Shown piece after piece: positions 1 to 13,839 of a stretch of DNA of 64,000 nucleotides. Position 1 is the stretch's first letter. Each line of letters opens with the position of its first letter. Source of the stretch: Cubamyces lactineus (taxonomy: Eukaryota; Basidiomycota; Agaricomycetes; Polyporales; Polyporaceae). The position numbers and the translations under genes were made by a program. The notes under the pieces are model-generated. The model ran no database searches. It saw only the letters and a program-made list of their open reading frames with translations, and had not been told where the DNA came from. Where the stretch lies: the NCBI GenBank assembly GCA_022376465.1, contig JACDTU010000012.1:744001-808000 (forward strand), read 5' to 3'.

Positions 1-3000
1 CTGTTGGGAGCTCGTTGCCAATGTTAGTCGTCGCTTACTCGTAATTTAATGCGAAAAAAGGCCCAGCCTGTCCAGTCGACCAACAACGTTCACCATCAGC
101 TCACCTTCCTTCTCTCCCGCTCTCGTAACCCGTTCACTTCCTCATCAGTCCGGCTGTTCGTAACTGCGAGTGTGAGCCGCAGCCCCATTCCTTTCCTTTC
201 TTCATCCAATCAGTCCCGGCACGTCCGCTCTTCCACAGATTCTGGGAACGTTAACGTGTCAACATTGAACTTACCTCCCATGGGCACGCTCGAGAGCTCC
301 CTCCTGTGGCTCCCAGCCTCTTCATCCAGCCGATGTCCCTGGGGCGCGCGGCGGCATGTGTATGTCTTGCTGCCGCCCCCTTTGTGCCGACCCGAGTGAG
401 GGGTCCTTAGCTAATGAACAAGCTTGTCTCGGCGCGAAAATAGAGAACGTCACTTCACTTGCGGCCCTACCCCTTGAAGCCTGACTCGATGCTCTCGCAT
501 GGTATAGGGCCCGCGCGGAAAGAGGTATTGTGCGCCTGCTGCGCCAGTGGCTCGGCAGAAGGTGCTAGCTCTCGCCAAATTTTTGGCGTCCGGCGTGGAG
601 GGGGGACGGTCGGGTGGACCGTGGCTGCAGGGACGGCTAGCGGTTTTGCTTAGCCTGTACGGGAGAGCAACCCGCGGCGGCAGTGGCGGCGTGTTGTTGC
701 TGCAAACAGCCGCCTCCGTCCCCTGGGCCAGTCAGCAGAGCCGCGAGGACGGATGGCGGTCGTAGCCTCGTGGCCCGTTTTTTACGGCTAAATGTCCGAG
801 ACTCGCTCCATTCCCCGGCGGACCATCCTTATACGGCAGGTTTCCTGCCTAATCGGGGGAGAATCAACGGCGAGAGGGAATGTTCCGGGGCCCGGGGCCG
901 ATATCGGATCGGTCGGAGCTGGTATCGGTATGAGTTGGGTCGATTGTTGCGCACTCACTCTGGTCGAGCTCCGTACGAATCGCCATCGACGGAAAACATA
1001 CGCACCGCCGTCTTGTCCTCGACTCGTCGGCCTTTGTCGACGCCCGCGTGTAACCTCCTCACCAGCGCGAGCCTCGGTCGGGCTAATAACCTGTATCATC
1101 TGTTTAATTGTCTTCGCCACCGGCTGACTCACCCTCATACAGCCTCGTAACCGCCACCCTCCATCTCCAGCTGCCAGTCCTCATCAGTTCCTCCGGACGC
1201 CCACCCTCGGCTCCTTGCAACCCTCTGAGACCTTGTACATGTGCTTATGTACAGACTCTATTCCGATTCGCATCCATGCCAAACAAACCATCCGCTCAAG
1301 GTGGCATGATAGATCCCGGCCTGGCTCTCGCCTGCCCAGTCCGCGCGACCGTCGTCTTCACGAGATTCTCGTTCTTGTTCGCCGCTCGTCTCACCTCCAG
1401 ACCCTCAGAACGTTCGAACACCGCTCTTCGCGTTCTGATAGCCCTCCCCACTCCCACACGCTCTCCCCGCCTACCCAACACACTTGTCCCCTTTTGCCTA
1501 GTTCTGTTACTGTATAGCATTAGCACATACCCCCACACACAGCTCCCGTCCCCCTTTGTTGTGAACCACCAGCCCGAATCGTGCGATCATGGCTCGTCCG
1601 CGCATGCGCAGCGTCTGTCTCTCCTTCGCTCCCCCTGCCCATGGCTATGGCCATCAGCGACAACCACTTATCGATGACTTCCGTCGCCGCAAAACGCCCG
1701 CGTTCGTATGCTTCCAAGTCCCCCTTCCTTCCTTCCGCGGGCGCGCGATCAACCTGTCTCTGTCACTGCCGCCGCCATCCCATGGTCCAAGACCATCCGT
1801 CCCTCGCATGATGTCTATTCCATATCATGCCCCCCTACACAACAAGTACAGCCGACCGGCCTCGCCAGGCCTCCCTCTCGAGGCCCTCTCTCCACATGTC
1901 TTCGCAAGATCGTGCCGGTCAGCGTTGCATGAAACGCACGCATTTTTTGCGACAACTCCCGCCCTGGCGTAGCGTCATACCGCCTGGGGGTCCCCTCTCC
2001 TGACACGTAGCGTGCGCTTTCCATTTCCGTACGCTCGTGACGGTGCGAGGGGGCGACATGTGCCGTTTCGCTTGCGGTAATATCGATATCCTGCGCGTCG
2101 TGCACGCATGCATGTTCCAGAAACGGTCTCTGAGTAAGTGTTCATTGCGAGTCGGCCCGCGAAGAGGTCGGAAGATGGGCTGCGGTAGCGCCTAAAGGCT
2201 ACAACAATGCATCAACTGTCATGGTCTACTTGCGATTCCAGTGATCAATCCCCGCGGTGGGCGTCCTCGCAGCAGCTAGAGCGCTCTGCTGTTCTCGACA
2301 GCGGACGCGTCTCGCAGCTGTTCGATTCTGACACGTCTTCCAGAGCATCTCTGATACGCGAAGTCCCAGCGCAGATATCGATGTCCACGGCCTTCTGCAT
2401 GGTTTGGGACCTCCCCTCATTCTCTGCCACAGATACCGTTTGCCGTGCGGACGGAACTCTATGGACCCTCGTCAGCCCCGAATAGCTGCTCAACCTTAGC
2501 TGCAAGGGCCACCGTGACGCCACCGCGGCGGAACGACCCTCGAGCTCCTTTTGGCGCCATTCGTGACGGGTGGCTCTCTAACCGGTAAGCGTCCGGTCGC
2601 TCTGAGGCTCAAAACACGCCGGTGTAGCGTAGAGTGGCCCATCGGCCAACAGGATCCGAGCGCGGGTGCTCCAGGGTCGGCTTCTGCTGGGTACGATCTG
2701 TATGCGTAACCGTACAAGTCCCGTGCTGCGAACAGCAAGGGGATCGCAGACCTCGGATAGATGGATGTGCCATCACCATCCGTGGCTATTTGCCACCACG
2801 GGTGAGGGCGTCGCGCGCGTTTCGTCAGCTGTCATGGGTGCGTGTGCGGAGGATTCCGACCCAGTGCCATGCCCGACCGTTCGCGCACTGAGCTTACAGT
2901 CTTCTATTGTCAGGCCGCCGCTCTCATACCGTCTCGCATCGCCCATGGGGTGGCATCATCATATGGAGCCTCGGACGCAGTAAGGTCATGAAATGGACAC

Positions 3001-6000
3001 TGCGACGGTCAGTGCTCGCTGCGGGTGCGCGAACTGTCCGGCCGGCAGCGCCGCTTCCCAGTGGGTCGCACGGAGATGGCGTTCCTGCCCCACTCAGGCC
3101 CCCAGCCCGGCCTGGGAGTATTGATTCCCATACTCACGCGCAGCACGCGAGCGAGAGAGGCTCGGCTGAGCATCAGGATCCTAAAAGCGTGCGTACGTAC
3201 ATCAGCGGTGGGTTTCTCTATGTTTGTTTGGACGTTTGCTGGGAAGACGGGATGGCAAACGGCTCGAGGTACGTACGTACCTTGCTGGTGGGTCGCTGGG
3301 TGGCGACGGCGCACCGGTCGGCCTGACATCCACTCAATTTAGCCATACCGATCCACTTCAAAGCGTCTGCCGCGATTGTAAGCCGGTGCACGCCGCAGTG
3401 CGTCGGTGTCAGTAGGCGTTGGTCTTGTTCGATGGCTCCGCGCTCCGCATGCGAGCGTGGGGGATCGGAGCCTGGGTGTGTCTGTGCATGCTTGGACGTC
3501 GCTCAAGGTAGGTGATCTGCTATTGGTGCTATTAGCAATCGCTCCGTCGAGCGCACGCCGCTGACCTTAGCGGCGCACTGTTTGGAGCGCGAGCCGCGAC
3601 TCGCTGTTAGGTATGACATGCCTGGCGGCCGCGCGAGAGCCTTATGCGACCAAAGGTGAATCACTGCTGCACGCTTGAGCTCGCGCGCTGCCGCAGCGGC
3701 GCTGGAGTGGTTCCGAGAGCGGAGCTTGGGGACGTCGCCTGGCCGGAACGAACCGCCCGCGCTCCGTGGGCCGCGTACGGTTGTCGCGTTTACATACACG
3801 GATGAGGGTTCGCGAGGACTTATCGCGGGGATATCTGGGTCAAGCCGTGTTAGCTGGGGCTCTTCGAGGGACACCGCCTGGTTCTGAGAGGCGGCGAGCC
3901 GAAGCGTGGTGGGTCTGGTGCGATCCCGAGATGCGCTGAGGAGCACGAGTTCGAGGGAGAGCACTGGTCGCGGTGCTTCTTCGTTCGGTTGTCACATTAC
4001 AAGGTGCGGTTATTTAGAGACGGATAGCTTAGATGTGGATTATCGGATCGGAGGTAAGCAAGTTCTAATAAGTGAGCAAAAGGGACGCACGCGTGCGTTC
4101 CCGGAGGCTGTCAGGCGAAGAATCCGAACACATGGACGACGGGCGAGAGGGGAAGTGACTGCGGGCGACTGGGAGAGCTGAGGGAACGTTCCTAAGACGG
4201 GGTCGAAGCTGGGGAGTGGGCGTTCGGGTTGCTCGGTACGTATGCCGGACAGGGCGTGCGCAGGGTTTCATACGCCTGCAACGGCAGCGTCCGAGCGTGA
4301 AGGGGCTTGCATATGGGAGTTACTGTAATACGTATTTTGAGAGGTGGTATGATGTCGGTTGCGCCTGGCGCTCGCGTGTTGTTGGCTCGTGCCTTTCGAG
4401 CTGTGTCAGACAGGTGTACGTATGGAGGGTGCGTGGAGTGCGGACGATGAAAAGGCAAACAGAGTTGGACTGGGCTCGGGAGCATTGTCAGAAGGAGAGA
4501 CGAGCTAGCCGACATCTAACAGAGTAGTCGCGTCTCATCTGGAGGAGGGAAGGCACACGTCTTGTACGGCTGGGTGCTGCGGTGCTGATGAGCGCATCGA
4601 ATGCTGAATGACGGTTGGGACTCGGAAGGGGTTGGAATGATGCTTAGGTTGTATGATATGATTTGGTTATGATGGGGTGGTGGCAGATCTAGAGAGAGCG
4701 CTCCGAAGGAGAGGCCGGGACGGGGGCGGAGTCGGAGGAAGTAGAGTCGTGGCTGAGCGACAAGGGATCACACGAGAAGGAGGCTGATTGTAAGAAGGGG
4801 AGGGTGCGGCGCAAGTGTGGAACGACGGAGGAGAGGCAAGCGAGGTCGGGTTTACACGAGACCGCCGTGATAGGACGCGTACGAGACATGTGCTGGCTGC
4901 GTAGCGGAGGGAGCCACGATGGGCGAGGGCATCGATGGTTCGTAGCATTCATCTACGTAGATGGACGTGGAGTGCTGCTGCTGCTGCTAGCTACAGGAAC
5001 GCTGGCGCCTGTGCAGCTCGAGCAAGCGCCGCTCCGGGAGCGGACGAGAAAGCCGGGGGATGATTTGTCAGACGACGTATCCGGACAGCTGGGGTTATTC
5101 CTCGGAGCGAGATCTGCCCAGATCCGCTGCAAAGTTGTCCATGTCCGCTCTACGTCACCCGACCTGCCTTTCTCAGACAGGCAGGGATCTGGCAAGGGGA
5201 GATTCGGTGCCTGTGCGGTAAGCGATCGAAGATGGAGACGCTCAAGAAAGTTGACGGCCTGGATTTTTTCAAGGAACCACGACAATGGGCGTCTGTCCCG
5301 TGCCCGGTGGCGGTTGCGGATGCGGTATCGCTGGCGACCATCCCATCTCTCTCACCGCTCGTGCATTGCAGCACTCGCCCATTCGCACATTTACAATCCT
5401 ACTAGTACACGCCAACCCTGTAGATCATCATATCTCATCCGAATGAATCAACCCGCGCCCGTGCACTCGAGACACTGGCTTTCTCTGCCATCGCACATCC
5501 TCCGTCATCTCTTACGCCCCCATCGGTCTCGGTCTCCCTCCGCATCCGGTGTGCGAATCGCTCCCTTTTCAACTGTCTTCTTCGTTCTGCCCTCGTCCCC
5601 GTCCACGGTCGTTTCCACTTGGCACTCACCCCCATCATCATCACCATCTCCTCATCCGCCCCTTGTGTCACCACTGATGTACACCTAGCTCTTTCGCGCC
5701 CCTTGGGAATCGTGTGGCATGACCTTCAGCCTCCCGCCCGTTGGAGACTCGCTCGTTTCACCGGAGCCGGACGAACTAACATAGTTCGCCAGAATGGCAA
5801 CTGGAAATTCCGGCTCGTTAGCTTAATGTCATTTACCTCGGCCACTAACGACGGGCGCGGTCCACGCGACATCCGACCAGTCAGCGACCTTCGTCCAAAC
5901 CGGGAAGTGCGAATCGCTCGGCCAGGCTAATTCTTCCCACTTTTCCTCTTTCGGCCCAAGCGTCTCTCCTCTACCCGCGCGCACCCCCAGCCAGCCAAAC

Positions 6001-8675
6001 TTACGTTCTTCGCCGTCCAATGATCTCGCCCGCGGCCCTTACCATTCGCTTCACTTTCTCGCCTCTGCCTACCGGCGACGGGCTTCCAGAACGTAGCGAG
6101 AGACGTACTTACGTGCACAGGGCCACTTCGTAGCGACTCCGCCCTGATTGAGTGCAATGACACCGGCCGCTGCGTGTTGGTGTGTCGGATGCCTTGCCCC
6201 TGTTGTCCTAGCGGCGACAGTCAGACCGCAACGTCGGAGAAGAACCGAGGACGGAAGTTAGAACTGCAGCGTCCCAGCCCACGACCGAGCCGCCCGCCCG
6301 TTCGCTTATGCCATTAAGCTTTGCTCGCAGGTTTGATCGGTTTTTTTTTTTCGAGGGCTTGCTTCAGACTTGAGTTCGTGGACGTCGGCCGACGTCGATG
6401 TGGTCGGAAGGTTACCTACTGGCTTCGGGGAGAACTGTAAACACAGGCCCCGCATGCAGCGTCGCCGTTAGTCAGCTTGCCGGCTTGTAAAGGTTGTCAG
6501 GGTTATCATACGGCGCGTAACGTTACTTTCGCATTCGGCGCCATCTTGGATGAACTGAAGCCTGGAGGGCTGCTCATTCAATAGCGTTCTAGGCAACCAA
6601 TTACATGTAATGACGTGAAGTAGCTAGGGAAAACGAGGGCAGCTAAGCCAGCCCGCCCAATACAGGTATCGATAGACGAACCGAGTATCTATCTACTTGG
6701 GGTTGTCGGTGGTGTGATTGGAGAGACGATGGGGCTTTGCCTGAATAGAAGGAGGTGCATCGATAGGCTGTGACGTACGTTTGTCCCGTGGCAGCGTGGA
6801 AGGTGCGTGGTGCAGCCTGTGCTCGTCAACCGCCTGTCGCCGTCGACGTCGCTGGCAGTGCCTGATAGCTACTGTGCCCCAAAGCGCGGTCTGGATCCCT
6901 GCGGGCATGGCTTCGCGAATCCCTTTACGCGCACGGCGATTGGGGAGCACCGTTTCTATTCCTTCCCAGGAGGATAATAAGTACGGGAACGCGGAAAATA
7001 TTGGGCGTTGCTGCGCGCAAGGCCGCCGCAGATGTCAGTCGTATCGGCGACACGGGCCGCCCAGGGGCAAACTTGTTAGAGGGGGCTGAGAAAGGACGAT
7101 GACGTCGTTTGCCTGGGCGTCTCACACATGCTGTCGCATTTGCGGCGGCAAGGAAGAGGATTTTTTTCGGTGGAACAAAGGCATAGAGATCGCGGTGTCA
7201 GCGCGAGCGACGATCGCATGCGGGCGGCGGGTGGTGAGCTGAGCGTGCAGGGATCGGACGGCGCCACCGCAGAAAAAGCGGCGCGCGAAGAATATAGGCA
7301 CAATATGTGGCAGCAGGCCAAGCGCAACGTAGCGGATCTTGCGCTGGGGGGCCGGCTTCTGAGACGGAGACGTCGTATCACAGCAGACAGAGTGAAAGGC
7401 GTCCACGGTGCACATCATCGGCCATTACGCACATTGGGACAAGACAGATGGGGTGAGCTGATCGCGTCCGAGAAGGCCTTCGAACGGCGCCGACGATGGC
7501 AGGACAGACGCGGACGTCCGATTGGGGAGTTTCATCGCTGTGATTATAGCCGCCAATATCGTTGGCTGTCAGCGGATGGACTGCGGTCTCGAGCCGCCGC
7601 CGGGGCTCGTCTGGCAAGGTTCAGGTTCGTTCAGCGCAGAAGGTGACATATCTGGGAACCGCAGGTAGGTAGCACCATCGCCCGGTATACGGTATCCCAT
7701 GTACCGCCTCTGCGTCGACGTTCGAGAAGCTGGGATACTCGGAGGGTTTCCACAGTCAGAGACGGACGCGGTTGACATGCCACTTGCTGTTCTTGATGAC
7801 CGAGTTGATCTCGCCGATACGTACCCTCCTTGCCGTCGCTCGAAAGCGCACCAGAATGGTCAAGCGAGTGAAGAGGTCCAAAGGCGGGCGAAGGGCACGC
7901 AGCCAAAGACCACATGGCACCGTGCATTATCGGAGCAGCTGGCCACGAGAGGCACAGTGTACGTCAAGGCCACCGCGCTTTTGCAGCGGGCAGAGAGCGG
8001 GCCTGCTAGTCGACCATGCCGAGCGACACGAGCAAAGGCGAGTAACGGCGGCGGTCCAGGCAATCTCATTTATACGTACTCTCGTACGCGAAGGCGGCCA
8101 GCTAGCTCGCCACAAGGGTGTCAGCCATGTCGTTCGCAGAGGACGCCGTGAGAGATGGACGAGGAGGGAAAGGTTGCAGCATGTCGGACGTTCGTCGCCT
8201 GAGTTATCGCTCAGCATCCAACTAGAGTCCGGTACTGAATAGCGAAGGGTCAGCGTGTGCGATAGGATCGGAATATACAGCATTTGCATGGCCCGCAGGT
8301 GAGGATGTCACTATGTCGCAGCGATGCTGAGCGGTCAACAGAGAACACACTGAGGGTGCTCTCGAGTGTCGAGAGAGCAGAAAAAAGCCGCAGATCTAGA
8401 GGACTGAGAGCCACTCGACTTGACATGGACGGTTCAGAGCGTTTGCCGCTGTGACCGTCTCCGAGCATCATAGAATGTCACCTGTCACGACCGTCGCGCA
8501 CCGTCGTCGACACGGTTTGGGTGGTGCTCGCCATCTCTCCCAGCCCTCTCCTCCACGCCATACGGCTTCACGCCCTTTCCCCTAGCCTCCCCATCTCCTC
8601 CACCCTCTTCTGTCCGTCTCACTGCTGCAGCAAGCTCTTAATTCACTCTCTTGATCTGTCTCTCCTTCCACCACC
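1..8675. other. gene-poor GC-rich region, no supported gene
   Basis: No open frame here shows a recognisable domain or credible codon pattern, and the open frames found overlap one another on both strands, as expected of stop-poor GC-rich DNA. Pyrimidine-rich tracts on the + strand (about 1,110-1,830 and 5,340-5,690) resemble fungal promoter or leader DNA. A short frame starting near 1,640 with basic and Ser-rich residues could be the first exon of an unknown gene, but I found no continuation. The stretch may hold long leaders, non-coding transcripts or fast-evolving small genes. Confidence 0.6.
8521..8675 (+). promoter_or_regulatory. CT-rich leader upstream of the CHS7-like gene
   Basis: About 150 bases before the start codon are strongly pyrimidine-rich (runs of CCTC, CTCC and TCTC) and end in CCACC directly before ATG, a good eukaryotic start context. 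CT-rich blocks near transcription starts are common in fungal promoters. No TATA box is evident. The exact transcription start cannot be read from sequence. Confidence 0.35.
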
Positions 8676-10026
8676 ATGGGGGTCCAATTTGGCTCCTTTG
8701 ACGAAATATGCCAGACCGCCGCCCTCGTCATCTGTCCTCTCATCGGCTCAACTCAAGGCATAGAGCCCTCGTGCTATAGCAGGAATGTTGAGATCTCCGG
8801 CACTCTCATCTTCCAGCCTTGTAAGTAACAATGGATTCGAATTCGTCTTCACGCCCTCTAGTTTGCCTTACGGGTGAAACTCATGTATACTATCCTGCGT
8901 AGCAACAATTTTTGTGCACGTCGTCGCATTGTTCATGACGGGCATTATGATCTTCCACATTAGGAGCAAGTACACGGCAGTCGGTATGTCCTTTGCGCAA
9001 AAGATATTCGTCCGTGTCTCAACTTATCCTACGCGACTTTAGGTCGCAAGGAGATCCTCATGTTCTTCTACCTCTACGCTATCATCGAGCTCCTCGCGTT
9101 CTTCCTCGACTCCGGTATCATTCCTACTGCGAACGTCAGCTACCCGGTGAGTAAAGTGCTCTTTACTCACGGACGAAACCATCCTAAACTTCGTCCTTGC
9201 GCACAAAGTGGTTCGCCGCGGTGTACACAGGCCTCATCACAGCTGCCTATACCTGCCTCCTGATCAATGGCTTTGTCGGATTCCAGTTTGCGGAAGACGG
9301 TACGCCACTATCGCTATGGGTAAGCACCATCGCTTCCGTCTCGAATCGAGCGGGTCTCAACCCTATTCAAGTTGCTTCGGATAGCCATGCTTGTAACCTT
9401 CGGTGTGTCGTTCTTCGTCTCGATTGCTACCTTCAAGAGAATCGCCGGATTCGACTACGCGAAGCCGATCGGGCTGTGGATCATCTACATTCTGTGGCCC
9501 TTGGTCTGCACCGTCATCTACGTTGTCTCTCAACTCGTACTTGTATTCCGCACACTCGAGGACCGCTGGCCGATTGGCGACATTGTGTTCGGAGCCGCTT
9601 TCTTTACCGTCGCGCAGGTCATTCTCTTCGCTTTCTCAGCCACGATCTGCGACGCCATCAAGCACTACATCGACGGCTTGTTCTTCTTCACGCTTTGCAT
9701 GCTCCTCAGCGTCATGATGGTGTACAAATACTGGGACAGTATCACGGTGCGTCGTACTCTATTTCGTCAGTCTTTCTTGACCGCTCAATGCACCTCTGTT
9801 TGAATAGCGCGAGGACCTCGAGTTCTCCGTGGGCTCGAAGGCGACAGTGTGGGAAGTGAAGGACCCGCTCCTTGCCGGCGGCGTGGACTATGGCGACGAG
9901 GACTCTGCAAGCAACTACACGCACGCGGGGCCTCCTGCAAGTCTGGTTGGCGGTGTGAGCGGAAAGCAGTTGTACCAGAACGGTGCTGGCGGCCGTGGGT
10001 ACCCGCCTGCAATGGAACGGTACTGA
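8676..10026 (+). CDS. CHS7: chitin synthase export chaperone (CHS7 family)
   Basis: The spliced protein of 344 residues matches the Chs7 family, endoplasmic reticulum membrane proteins needed in yeast for export of chitin synthase III. Exons: 8676-8820, 8903-8983, 9043-9146, 9209-9319, 9372-9746 and 9808-10026; all introns are GT-AG and the frame closes. The N-terminus has the family pattern of a short polar segment with spaced cysteines ([10 protein letters not shown] then ICPL). About seven hydrophobic segments follow, for example around [45 protein letters not shown] and [19 protein letters not shown]. The tail is hydrophilic and Gly-rich. The length is slightly above the yeast protein. 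The family is recognised from the transmembrane core; role in this organism is inferred. No partner chitin synthase gene is in the window. Confidence 0.93.
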
Positions 10027-13000
10027 GGGGGATGATGAGCAGTGTATATATGAGATCAGTTGGACCTGGCATACGTAGTTACAGGTGGCATCGTCCACCG
10101 AGGACGGACATGATGATTTCTATCTCTCTCATCTCTTCTAATACCATACAGCTGTATCACTTGCAACACTTGCAATTTCCTTAAGTTCAGCAGGATGGAT
10201 GTTTGTATGGACTATACTGGACTGCACAGGTACAGGCATATTTTATGTACCATGTCCGTGACATTGCCCCAGCACATGCTACACCTACTCGTCTCTAACT
10301 GACCGTTCCAACCTGTTCTGCCTTGCATTCACACTGAAACGTTCCAAAGCGCGAAGGAACACCACAAACACGAATAGAAGGAAACCAATTGCATTGAGCG
10401 AGTCTATACAGACTACACATCCGAACAAACGTGTACACTACAAGCCTCCTGCACACAACCCGAAGGCCGGAAAACAAGGAGAAAGGAGGGGGGTTTCCAA
10501 AAATTGCTGGAGGCCGAAGCCAACAGACGTGTTCGGATGTGTAATTTGCAATCAGCAAAAGACTGTGCCTCGGTAAAGACCTCACTGGCGACAGTACGTG
10601 CCCGAGCACAAGAATGAGGAAACAGACCGTCCTGGGAGAGGGTTATATACTGGGCTGGGTTCAGGGCAGGCTGATTGCCCATGCTGTGTTGGTGAGGCGG
10701 TGAGGCAGGGAGGCGCGTTCCATCAATCGTCCTATCCCTTTCGGCTCCTCACATACTCACACACATCCCTTGCGCACGCATGGATTAGTGCGAGCTCTTG
10801 GTTGAGATATATTTGTATGCAAGTACTCGACAGTATCTGTTCAAGGAAACATGTCGATCGACCACCTAGTCGACGATCGCATTTTCTAGGGTAGGTCACT
10901 TCATTCGTCCGTTCGACGTTATGACCAGCTCATGTAAAGACTTTGAGGTAGGTCGTCGAAAGCGTTCACGTTGTCCACGGTCCACGGCTCGCCCTTGTTC
11001 TCTTGCGGCCAGAACGAATGACATGCTCTCAGAGGATGCACTCTTGTCCGCCGACAATTTCGATAAATCGTCTATCCAACGCCTGAATGCGTCATGTCTC
11101 AATCTTCTACCTCTTTTGGTTCCTCCTGCCACGCTGTGTTATCGAGCTGCGCGCGCGGCAAACGCGGAAGCAGGGCTTCGTGAATTTTTGGATGCGTCTC
11201 TGCTCCGTTTCACCGCAAGATGTGATAAAGAACCCCTGCCGAAGCATATGGCACCTATCACCCGACTGCGTGGGCTAAACGATACATGCACCGTGGTAGG
11301 AATATTTGTCCCCCTCTTGGAGAATCAATAAGGTCATTCTGGTGAGCACTGCTCGAATTCCTCTGAAGAACCGGTAGGGTCGACGAAGAGTGCGCAAGCT
11401 TCTGCCGTCGCGGAAGAAGAGTTGTCTCTGAATCCTACGCCTCAGCGGGCAGTTCCAAAAGCAGTCGTATAGGTTTCACGCTACTGCACATGTGAGTGGC
11501 GCATATTGTTATTCATCAGACGATGTGTGGTTCTGACTGATGATATAAGAAGACGTGCATGAACGACGTGCCAGCGTGTGGTCATGCAGGGGTTAAAGTG
11601 GATAATCAACTTCTCGTTCGTGCTTGGCGCGATGGCGCCGCAGACGTCTTCAACAATACCAATCCACTTCGTTGCGTCATCGCCTGGTATGAGGGCCGCG
11701 ACCGCTGGAGTTGGGGAGAGATGGCACGTACTCGATATATCGCACCGTAAGAGCTCACGTTATGTCTTCTGTCTGCAGATCGACGATGCATCAACGGGGG
11801 TCGGATTGCCCGTTGCGTTTCCGGCGTATAGTAAGATGTCGGAGTGTAAATGATACTGGGCTGCATATTGGTCTTTCATTGAGTGCGTTATCTTCTGAAA
11901 TCTGCTAGCGTTTCAGGAGCTGCGATTGAGCAGGTCAATCTCCAAATCACGAAAGTGTCACCTTCGGAGGAGGCCAGCTGGTAGGTATGATCGTGTGCAC
12001 GCATGTCATTATGTTGATATAAGCAGTATTCGTCCAGAATATGGAACAGCATGTGCTGCACGAGCACATATACACAATGTGCGATGAGAGATCATGGGTG
12101 GAAAGTAGGTACCAGAGACAAGCGATGGCAAGCGCAAGTCGCCTGGGTGCTACCTTCACCTGCATTTGGTTCTTCGCCGCTATCGGCTCTCCTTCTCATT
12201 TTTTCCGCCTACAGCGATTGGAGACCGTTCATAGCGGATTTCGTGATACGTGCCCCCCCTTTCGAGCACCCAGATTACCCTCGCTCTTGAAGCTTGGCCG
12301 CCTACGACCATGCACTCGCTCCGGGTCTGTCGCAACATGCGACCCGCTTCCAGGGCGTCACCGGCATCTCCTAGACGCAAAGCACCATTGGCCCAGGCTC
12401 GTAAGTGGCTTGTCATATCCTTGCTGGGGCAGGGACCCTCGACAGTACCAGCAATAGCCGAAACGGTTCAGGTCACTTTATCGAGCCAGCGAGGATCCTG
12501 CCATCCTCAGCAGCCCTGTCCACGCCGTGGATTACCCGTTCTTGCTCCTAGTAGATGGTGCGCACTCGTCATCTAGTACTCCGAGTCCTTCGCCGCCCTT
12601 GCTGCTGCGTTTATTTGGCTGCGCGGGACTCGGAGCCGTTCCCCCGGTGGCTGTGGGGCATGCTGAGAAAGGCAGGCATCGTTGTCAACCTCTCCCTCAG
12701 GCCTTGCTTGCCCGCCTGTGTCTATCATGCGTGTTTGTACAACTATCCCTTCGTGTAACGGCTTTCTAAGCCACTGGCTGTAGGGAGGTCAATTAAAACA
12801 CGCTGAGCGGCCATCTTGGCTTTGATCGGGAATGAACGGCTGAATCACGTACGTAGTGTTGCTTGTTCGCAGAGTGTTTCGAGTAGCTGCATTCTATACG
12901 ACTAGTACAGAGAACACAATGTGCATTGAATAGGGCATAATTCACCACGACCTTTTTACGAATAGGGTCCTGTCAGGTTCCTAAGCCTCAAGCCTGACTT

Positions 13001-13839
13001 CTAGAGACGTCTAGCCGGAAACTCGACTCAGTCTGAATCGACAGGATGCATGCGTGTTTCCGCGAGGATTCGAGGAAGGGGCAATATATCAGCTGAAGTG
13101 CAGCAGTGCCAATTCAAAGGACGAAGACATCGCGGTGATGAAGAGTACAAAGAACTTCTCGGCCGTCCTAATGCCTAATGAGCGAGTTTGGTTGGCAGGT
13201 ACGTTCCATGGTTCCTGGGCTCGCGTTTGCATTACTTCGGATTCTAGAAATTGACATCGTGTAATGTCTTGATGAGGACAATGCTCTTGGAATAGGGAGT
13301 CTCACACTACGTAGTAGGACTCAACCTCTCGATACCGGAATGAGGAATTGAGCCGTCGCGTTGGGCGTGGCATCCAAACAGCCTAGATTCCGGCATGGTC
13401 GTGTGTGGCATTCGGATATTGGCAGGGTAAGTGACTGCATAGTCCTTCGGGTCTTGGATTGTAGTTGAAAGACGATCCACTTCCCGCACAACGTGTCGGG
13501 GTGGCCTCGAGGCAGGGTGAGTCCACGCATACGATGGAATTGCTTGATAGGAGGTTGCATTACTGTGCCGTGCAGCGTGGTGCAAGGCGTACCATATCCT
13601 TGGAATGAACCTCCGCTGAGGTCATTGATGTCAGAAGCGAGCCAGAGGACCCTCTCTTTGGTATGGGCGTCATTGAAGCTTGTTTCGCAAACGAAGCAAA
13701 TGCGGGACACTGCGCATGCGCACACAGCGGTATTTTCTCGAGAATTATACTCATCCAATGCGGTCTATTTACGTACACGTGTCCGTCCAGAGATCAAGCA
13801 AACTAACAGTCTAGGAAATGAGTCAGACTGCGTGCGTGT
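10027..13839. other. 3.8 kb intergenic region, no recognised gene
   Basis: I see no recognisable protein domain on either strand. The longest plausible frame is a 136-codon + strand ORF at 10,921-11,331 without family resemblance. Scattered hydrophobic frames between about 11,570 and 12,270 could be pieces of a decayed membrane protein, but no consistent exon chain could be built. The DNA is less GC-rich than the first 8 kb and contains no clear transposon ends. Confidence 0.5.

Noticed and set aside
4804..5688. 294-codon plus-strand ORF as a gene
   Set aside because: Composition is Arg/Ser/Pro-rich without any domain, and overlapping open frames exist on the other strand, as expected of GC-rich non-coding DNA.
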